This document shows, piece by piece, positions 57,463 through 64,000 of a stretch of 64,000 nucleotides of DNA. Location of the stretch: the NCBI GenBank assembly GCA_013350335.1, contig CM023540.1, positions 62,732,101 through 62,796,100 of the forward strand, given 5' to 3'. This stretch comes from Chimonanthus salicifolius (taxonomy: Eukaryota; Streptophyta; Magnoliopsida; Laurales; Calycanthaceae). Made by a program: the position numbers and the translations under genes. The notes beneath the pieces are model-generated. The model was not told the origin of the DNA and searched no databases. It saw only the letters and a list, made by a program, of their open reading frames with translations. Each line of letters begins with the position of its first letter. The first letter of the stretch is position 1.

Positions 57463-58683
57463 TGAAAGTCCAGGCTAGATCAATGCACGGGTCCTAAAGG
57501 GGGGTGAATAGGACCACTTTCAATTTATATTAACCTTTTTAAAATATGAATAATCAATTTTAAGTGCAGCTGAATAATCTTGTGTATGTGCAATTAATGA
57601 TAAACAATCCAACAAATCAAACCATGCAAACACAACGATTTATAGCGATTCGGTTTACCTGAACCTACATCCACTCTTGGACTCACCCAACTTTGGGCTA
57701 TCCGAAACACACTATGAAAGGGTAAAATTACCTTATCAATACACACCTAGATTTTGAAATGTTTAACCACCGATATCTACTCCTTGACACCTATTTTTTA
57801 TGGTGGTTCGATCGCATAGAGATCTAATCCACCTCACAATATTAAATGAAATAAAATGAAGAGAAAAAACTTGCCTTGGGTCTTTTGTCGATCTTCTGTT
57901 GTGTTCTTCAGATAGTAGGTTGCATACTCCAGTGTACTTTGATCTTCATCTGATGCGGAAACCTTACTTGGATAAATTTCTATAGTATAAGGTCTCTCTC
58001 TTAACCTCTCTCGCTTTTCCTCATTTATTCTTTTCACACCCTACATCTTTCTGCTTAACATTGATCTGTATTTATAATAAAATATCACAATGGCTAATCA
58101 ACAGATCAAAAACACGCTCCTCGATATGTCGAGGCACGGATGGTGAAGTCTCAACAGGTCGAAAAACATATGGAAGGGAATTTGCATAAAAATTGTGGTC
58201 TCGACATGTCGAAGGTTTTGGATGGGTCGAAACTAAGTTTTCCATGAAGGCTTCTCGACCAGTCGAATAGGGTCAACTAGTCGATCCCGAGAGACAAAAT
58301 ATGATAAGACTCCAAAATGAAACAAGTCTCTTGACCTGTCGAACAAAACCACATGCCCATGTGCCGTTCGACATGTAGAACCAGTTCGACTTGTCGAACT
58401 CAACACTATTCAGGTATTTGACTTTTATTCCTTTTGGCCTTTTTCACGGTGGGCTTTGGGTTGGTTTGGGTCAGGATTAATTTTATCCAAAAGAATTTAA
58501 TAAACTTGAACCCAACCTAAGATTACCTATAGTCTGATTTACTTGTATGGTTGCACACCATAGATGTCCTCTGCAATCTTCATGGCCTTCAACTGATCTT
58601 CAATATAAAGTTCCAAGGCAAGATTTTTGACAGTTGTTACGAAATTGACAACAAGGAGACACGGATAAACCGGGGCTCTAACA
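57463..58683 (-). repeat. 5' LTR of the SIRE-like element
   Basis: Collinear with 50111-51447 except for a deletion of about 115 bases and scattered substitutions. Palindromes include TCGACATGTCGA (58201-58212) and TTCGACTTGTCGAA near 58387. The palindromes differ in detail from the left LTR (for example TCGATATGTCGAGG here, TCGATATGCCAAGG there). Confidence 0.9.
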
Positions 58684-60419
58684 ATCTCAACTTAATTCAA
58701 AATTAGAAAATTACAATACAAATAAAATAATCCCAACCTAGTTCCAAGTTTTTATAAAAGAATTTAATGAATAAAATAACAAATAAAATAAATTATTCAC
58801 ATAATTTACAATGGAATTGAGACAAGTAATTAGGGTGACATATTATCTCATTTAAAGATAAAATTATGGCCTAGACTATGAAATCTTCAAGAATTATTAA
58901 ATATAAATTCAAGTTCTCTATTTATTAAACTTCTAAGTCAGAAAATCATGATGTCCATTAAGTCATAAATTTCCAATTCAAGCCTTAGGCTTGGGCAGAA
59001 TTTCTACTCTCCTTCCCGAATTTAAAAATAAATTACTCTTCAAAAAGAACCTTAGATCTGAAAAGGTTAAGTTCCACTGATTCTAAACGGGGTTCTACTT
59101 TTACTTGAAGACTCTTAAAATAATATTCAACATAACAATCATAAAAAAATTAAAATAAAATAAAAAACAATCATTATAAAATATTTAACAATTGGAAAAC
59201 CATAAATCTAAATAAAGCTACCATGAATTTCAGTCAAAATCGAATTTAAAATTACAATGCTTTGGAGTTTTTGCATCAAATACATGAAATAAAAATAAAA
59301 ATACAAGAACTTACATATAAATTCGAATATTCCTTTCTCTTTCAATCTTCTCTCTAGTCTTCAGTGCACCTTCTTTCCTTGCTCAAATTCGAATTTCACT
59401 GTGTATCCATGGTCTCTATTTATAACTTGAAGTGGTGGAGAAATAAACTGCAAAATCCAATGTACACTTGTCGAATTTTGCATATAAAATCCCATGGAAT
59501 TCGAATTTGGTGACTCACTGCTAACTCACTCTTTCTTGCTTATCAATCCAAGATCCACAATTCTCTCTCTTATCTCATCTGCTCCACACGATTTTGACAT
59601 GTGTCCTGAGGAGAGAATTATTCTCCAAGTTTCAATCTCCAAAGATCAAACACAATCTCCAAAATTCGGATTCATTGTTGCTTGTTCTCCAAATTTCCAA
59701 TTTTGTAAAATATCATCTCCACATTCAATGCAATATTTTCTAAGTTTTTATCTCAATAATCCAATCACCACATCATCATTCGAATTTCACAGTCTATCCA
59801 TGCCTTGCACAAATTTGAGAGATTGAATTAGAGAGACTTCCAATTTTAACTCTGTACACATGGCACATGCATTGTTCCATGCGAATTTCACTAGGCATGG
59901 ATTCTTGGACTTTCGAACTTTGACTTGGCTCACAGACTTGGGGTTAGACTCTTGGCATGTTAATCTTGTGGACTCTAGCCTGTGAATTGTATCCTGACCC
60001 ACTAATGCAAATGAATCGCTGAACTTGGTCTAGAGTGTGGAGTGGAGCTTAATGTGATGGGCCTCTGGCTCATGGACTTCTGACTGTAGGCTTGACTAGT
60101 GGGTCTACTAATGTCTTGTAAAATTTACCACCTTTATAAAAGAGTCTAAAATATTATTATAATTCAAATTCTCATAGTGGTCTTGAATTACAATAATATA
60201 CAATAATCCTGAATTTAGGTGATAAAATTACAAACTTTTCAAAAATAACAATTATGGCCCACATCTCTGCATTTCCTTCCAATTTTCGCTTAATTTCTTG
60301 TATTCTCTAAAATATACTGCAAAACTCACAAATAACATTAAACATGCCTAATATACACAAAATAAAGACTAACTAATCCAATTATCAAAGGTAAAATAGT
60401 CATTTTTCAGTGCTCAATA

Positions 60420-60496
60420 CTATTCACCTCCCCTCTAGGACCAATCATGTTCTAACACTAGGAACTTTCAATTAGTATCAGAGCCTCGTTGCTCTT
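60420..60496 (+). mobile_element. End of a + strand SIRE-like LTR with primer binding site
   Basis: CTATTCACCTCCCCTCTAGGACC ... GAACTTTCA is the LTR tail; AGTATCAGAGCC at about 60474-60485 is a near match to the initiator tRNA-Met site. The leader that follows is interrupted at 60496 by a solo LTR and continues at 63910. The rest of this LTR lies on the other side of the Athila-like element and was not located. Confidence 0.75.
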
Positions 60497-63400
60497 TGAT
60501 GTATACAGGAAAATGTCTATTTTTACCTCTGTATTTGGATCAATTAGGTGTTTCTTCCATCTTTAATGAGATTTTGAGTGTTTTGCAGAAAAAACAAGAT
60601 ACAAGAAGATAAATGAAAGAAAGTGGAAAGTTTGGGCTTAAAATGCTACTTTTGGAAAGTGGATTTTTAATGATTATTTTACCACATTTTAGGGTTTTAT
60701 TGTACATTGAATAATTCAAATCCATTTATGAGAGTTTGGATTATTTCAATATATTTTAGAAATCCAATGTAAGTAGTAAAATACTTAGTTAAAAATCCAC
60801 GAAAATCAAAGCCCAAAAGGAAGCCCATAAAGACTCAAGGATGTGAACAATACATATGTGTGAAGAAAGGGATAAACAAACATGCTGATTTGCTGTATAG
60901 TGGAGGAACATGCATGTGCCATTCGAATTCTCATCTTGTACTTATGTGATAAAGAAAAAAAAGGCCCACATGTGTCTCAAGTGCAAAGCCCACACGTTCA
61001 TGTGCAACCCAAATTGAAGCACACTACAGAGCAGCAACGTGTTTTGAACAATAACTTTTTTTTTGAAACATTTTTTGAACAATAAGTATTGAATGACGTG
61101 TTCTATTCTGTAAAATCAATGGTGGAAGCAACTGTGGCAAGTGGTGATTTGTAGACTGCTCAGTGTACTCCACCTATTCAGAAGTTGCAATAAAGCAAGC
61201 ATACAAGACAACAGTTTCATTGAAAAATAATACAACAGTGTTAGCTGTGCAAAACATCGTTCAAGCAACAGATTACAACCAACTATAAGAAAGGAAATCA
61301 CCGATTGAAAATACAGAAGCAGTCTTGAAGAAGATCGACAAAGAAATAGCAGAGGGCCCGCCTAATGATTTCATATTCAAAATCAACTCACATATGGAAT
61401 GGAACCTATTGTTAGCATCTAGAGAGGTTTGAGACAATGTGATAGACATAGAATAAGAAAAGGAAAGATTAAGATGGAGATATGGAGTGGAGATTTGATA
61501 GATATTCAAGAGTTTGCCGATGGAGGAAAAGATCTTCATATGTGACTTGTAGAGTATGAACTAGAAATATGAAGCACACTCATTATAGCATATTTGGTTT
61601 TTGGTGCAGTTATCATGGTCGGTTGTGTATACAACAGCGTTGGATGCAACAAGAGAACAGCCAAAGGTGGGTGTCCAACGTCAAGAATGGCAGTATATAA
61701 AGTGTGCAACAATTCCATACAACAGCATATTTGCAAGATCTAGGCAGCAACATGTGGCATCGAATGGGAACCACCAGTAGCAGAATCTGTTTGTAGAAGT
61801 TAAGAGAGGAGGTGAACAGAAACTAAAATAAAAAATATTGCTACAATAAAAACCTGAAACAGCAAGAGAAATCAATACATCTAGTCGAACATCAGCAAAA
61901 AGAAAATCAGCCAAGCGACAAAGCAGAGGCGTGTAATATCCCGTGTTTGTGGAAGCATTGATGGGAGGGAAAAAGTAGTCAAGTTGGGCGCTACTTATCC
62001 CACATTGCTTATGAGGAGAGTTATTATGTGGGATATAAGTTGGAATCCCTCCTCCTTCTAGCATAAGGCCTTTAGGAAACAAGATTGGGTTGGATCGCCA
62101 ATGCAAAGCCATGCGCGCCCGTGTGCATGGGCCCAAAGCAGACAATATTGTGCTAGCGAGACGGGTCGTTACAAGGCGCTAGCTATACATAGTGTGCAAA
62201 GAATGTGTGAAATCTCAGCAAACATTCAATGAGAAAAAAAAAATTCAGTGCTTCCACCTTTAATCCAATATCAGCCAGGGCGATTTTTGATAACCCATCT
62301 GGAAGATCTGCTGGTTTATTTCCTTTGTTGCAAATGAGACTGCTATATCTAAAATAGAAGAACAAAAGAGAAGGCATGCAACGCTAGATTACATTAGAAT
62401 AATTAAGAAAAAGGAAGTAATAAATCAGCAAATTTCATACAGTAGTAACCCATTGTTGGCAGCTCTGAGAAACCAGCCATCGACACAAGGGAAGTAAAGG
62501 TGAATCAAGACCACTTAGCGTTATTGTTGCAACAAGCCAGATGACTTGGCTGATCTTGGCACATGCGCTTAAGCCCATTGCATTCTTTCCTCTTTCGTAT
62601 CTCTCCAATTTGAAATAATTCAATCTCCACTTTCCATGTATCCCTTCCTCATATGGATCGTATGATTTTGGCCATTGTTTGTTACCTCCTTTCCTCAATT
62701 ATCCCAAGCAAATCAGCCATTCATCCACCTTCCTTCCATGGTCCACTCGATCCTAACCCTTGCTTCTTCCCTCTCAAACTCTATAAATACTAGCCTAATC
62801 CCATTAATCAAATTCGAACTTGGCCAGAGAATTGAAAGGTTTGGCGTGGATAGGAGAGGAAGAAGAAAAGAAGAAAAAACCGTGGGTTCTCGATCCACAT
62901 TGGGTTCTAAGATTGGTAGATTTTGATTTCCATTGTACTTTTGTTATTTCTTTAATTCCAAAATTCTGTTGTATTGTATTTTTAAATTCATATTTTATAA
63001 ATAAATGAAGGGTGGGTTTATTTAGGATTATGGTCGTTCAATTATTTAATTTATGTGTGATGAGAATTTGATTTGATTTTGATTCTTTTTATGATGTTAT
63101 GATTAAAATTATTCTAAGATATTCGGGGAGAGTGGATGAAATATTTAGGATAAGTAGAACTTGATTTTTTCGATACAAGGTTCTTTTTAAGAGTCGATGA
63201 AATATTTAGATTTTGAATTACAAGTAAAAAATTTATCTAGACTAAGGTTTGAATTGAATTTTCTTAGTATAATAGATTTCATAATTATTATAATGAGAAT
63301 TTTAATGAATAAAAAAATGGAATGCATGATTGATAATTTAAGTGAGCTCCATATTTTAGGCCTTGATTTTGTTTTTAAAATATGGAAAATAATGCCTCAT

Positions 63401-63909
63401 TGATTCTTTGATCCAGTTCCACTGTAAATATGTACATAGATAATTTAGATAATTTTATTTTTGTTTATAAATTCAAAATTCTCAAAAATTGGGAACTAGG
63501 TTGGTAATTAATTTAATTGCATCTTAATTTTGTGTTGTAAGTTAGATTAAGATTATTCATATTTTTAAATTAATTCCACCATCTTAATTGAAATTAGATA
63601 AATTTTTTGTTTTCCATGAAAATTAGATCTCTTGAATGGTTAATTTCTAATTTTAGATGTTGTTCCTATTTTTGGATTTATTTTCTATTTTTTATAATAT
63701 TTCTAAATTAAAATTAAATTTCCTAGATTAGAGAATTAATTCAATGTTTAAGATGTGTTTCCATGGTTTTCTAGATTTCATAAAATATGTAATTCAATGG
63801 TATGTTTTTCTTGGATATATTTTCCTAAGTTCCGATGGATTCGACCTCGCAATCCTAAGCTATATTATAAATGGTTCGTGCACCTGCGAGTATAAATTTA
63901 AAAACAACA
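60497..63909 (+). mobile_element. Athila-type solo LTR
   Basis: TGATGTATACAGG to AAAAACAACA, perfect target duplication CTCTT (60492-60496, 63910-63914). The first 400 bases align with the + strand Athila LTR start at 33328 and the last 100 (TTCGACCTCGCAATCC ... GCGAGTATAAATTT) align with the complement of 36607-36700 and 49750-49830. Without the nested TRIM LTR it is about 3.17 kb. It lies in the leader of a Copia element. ORFs inside have no known domain. Confidence 0.88.
61932..62173 (+). mobile_element. Solo TRIM LTR
   Basis: TGTAATATCCC to GGGTCGTTACA, 242 bases, perfect target duplication AGGCG (61927-61931, 62174-62178). It shares CTTATCCCACATTGCTTATG, ATATAAGTTGGAATCCC and GCCCAAAGCAGACAATATTG with the TRIM at 41704 (complement) and with the 5401 array. 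No internal segment, so it is a solo LTR. Confidence 0.93.
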
Positions 63910-64000
63910 CTCTTCAAAGGATCTAACCATCCGAGTTGATCTAAGTGTTAGAACAATGTCCTTGGGTGAAAGACAAAACATGTCTAGAGTTCCATTTTTT
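63910..64000 (+). mobile_element. Leader of a SIRE-like Copia element, running off the window
   Basis: It continues the leader broken at 60496 and matches positions 1-50 (ATCTAACCATCCGAGTTGATC then a GTTAGAACAATG/GCTAGAACAATG block). Coding sequence would lie beyond 64000. Confidence 0.7.

Larger units (their letters stand above)
50111..58683 (-). mobile_element. SIRE-like Copia element lacking pol
   Basis: LTRs 50111-51447 (1337 bases) and 57463-58683 (1221 bases, about 115 bases deleted near the region matching 50635-50735). Target duplication ATCTT (50106-50110) and ATCTC (58684-58688), one mismatch. PPT and a mutated initiator tRNA-Met PBS are present. Between them only gag remnants and a short 3' region remain; protease, integrase, RT and RNase H, which need about 4 kb, are missing. 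A solo Tekay-like LTR (F) sits inside gag. Class follows from the LTR tail (CTATTCACCC..CTAGGACC in LTR orientation) and the gag with two zinc knuckles. Confidence 0.9.
49750..60419 (-). mobile_element. Athila-like LTR, right copy, split by a SIRE-like element
   Basis: Starts TGTTGTGTC after the PBS and ends CAGTGCTCAATA (TG mutated to TA in the LTR orientation). Pieces are 49750-50110 and 58689-60419, about 2.09 kb. It is homologous to the left copy along its length. The right flank is Copia LTR sequence, so this Athila element had inserted into a Copia LTR. Confidence 0.78.

Overview
The window is plant nuclear heterochromatin made of transposable elements, with no host gene, tRNA or rRNA that I can support. 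The evidence for a flowering-plant origin is the set of LTR retrotransposon lineages present: a Ty3/gypsy chromovirus of the Tekay/Del type with a C-terminal chromodomain, Athila-type Ty3/gypsy, SIRE-type Ty1/copia with a double zinc-knuckle gag, and TRIM elements primed by initiator tRNA-Met. I cannot name the species.

Layout. 1-4405: the 3' part of a + strand SIRE-like Copia element with a complete 3' LTR (2492-4405). 4406-5400: a fragment of an oppositely oriented Copia-like LTR. 5401-31220: a tandem TRIM array (LTR-internal-LTR-internal-LTR-internal) whose third LTR was hit by a solo Tekay-like LTR (X, 6402-31052). X was then hit three times: by solo LTR A (6825-9610), by a full-length Tekay element T (9785-21329) and by solo LTR B (22503-29524). 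B was hit by solo LTR C (23997-27873). Five-base target duplications support the order (CGGGT/CCGGT, AACCA, ATCTC, TTAGC, CACCA). Removing the insertions leaves X at about 3.28 kb, the family's usual LTR size.

31221-33327 is the 3' end of a + strand Athila-like element with its PPT and the start of its LTR (33328). About 33690-35460 is unassigned. 35465-60419 is a minus-strand Athila region: leader, PBS and LTR (36607-42253, hit by a solo Tekay-like LTR D and by a TRIM), then gag-protease remnants cut off just before the reverse transcriptase (42413-44960), leader hit by solo LTR E (45344-48628), PBS and a second LTR (49750-60419). That second LTR carries a SIRE-like element lacking pol (50111-58683), whose gag is split by solo LTR F (53730-57202). 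60420-60496 is a + strand Copia LTR end plus PBS. It is followed by an Athila-type solo LTR (60497-63909, TSD CTCTT) that itself carries a solo TRIM LTR (61932-62173, TSD AGGCG). The Copia leader resumes at 63910.

T is the only element with both LTRs and all expected domains. Its LTRs differ by about 1% by eye, but its gag-pol reading frame has five in-frame stops and one frameshift, so it is young and dead.

The least explained signal is in the LTRs. The middle third of the Tekay-like LTRs carries an array of short palindromes (GGTTCGGCCAT...ATGGCCGAACC in A, B, C, D and F; TTCAGTCGACTGAA in X). A second array of tandem hairpin repeats, different in each LTR, lies at about 0.65-0.8 of LTR length. 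A hairpin near the LTR end shows paired changes between copies. The unrelated SIRE-type LTRs carry their own palindrome arrays. This pattern of conserved position and divergent stem sequence deserves quantitative testing.
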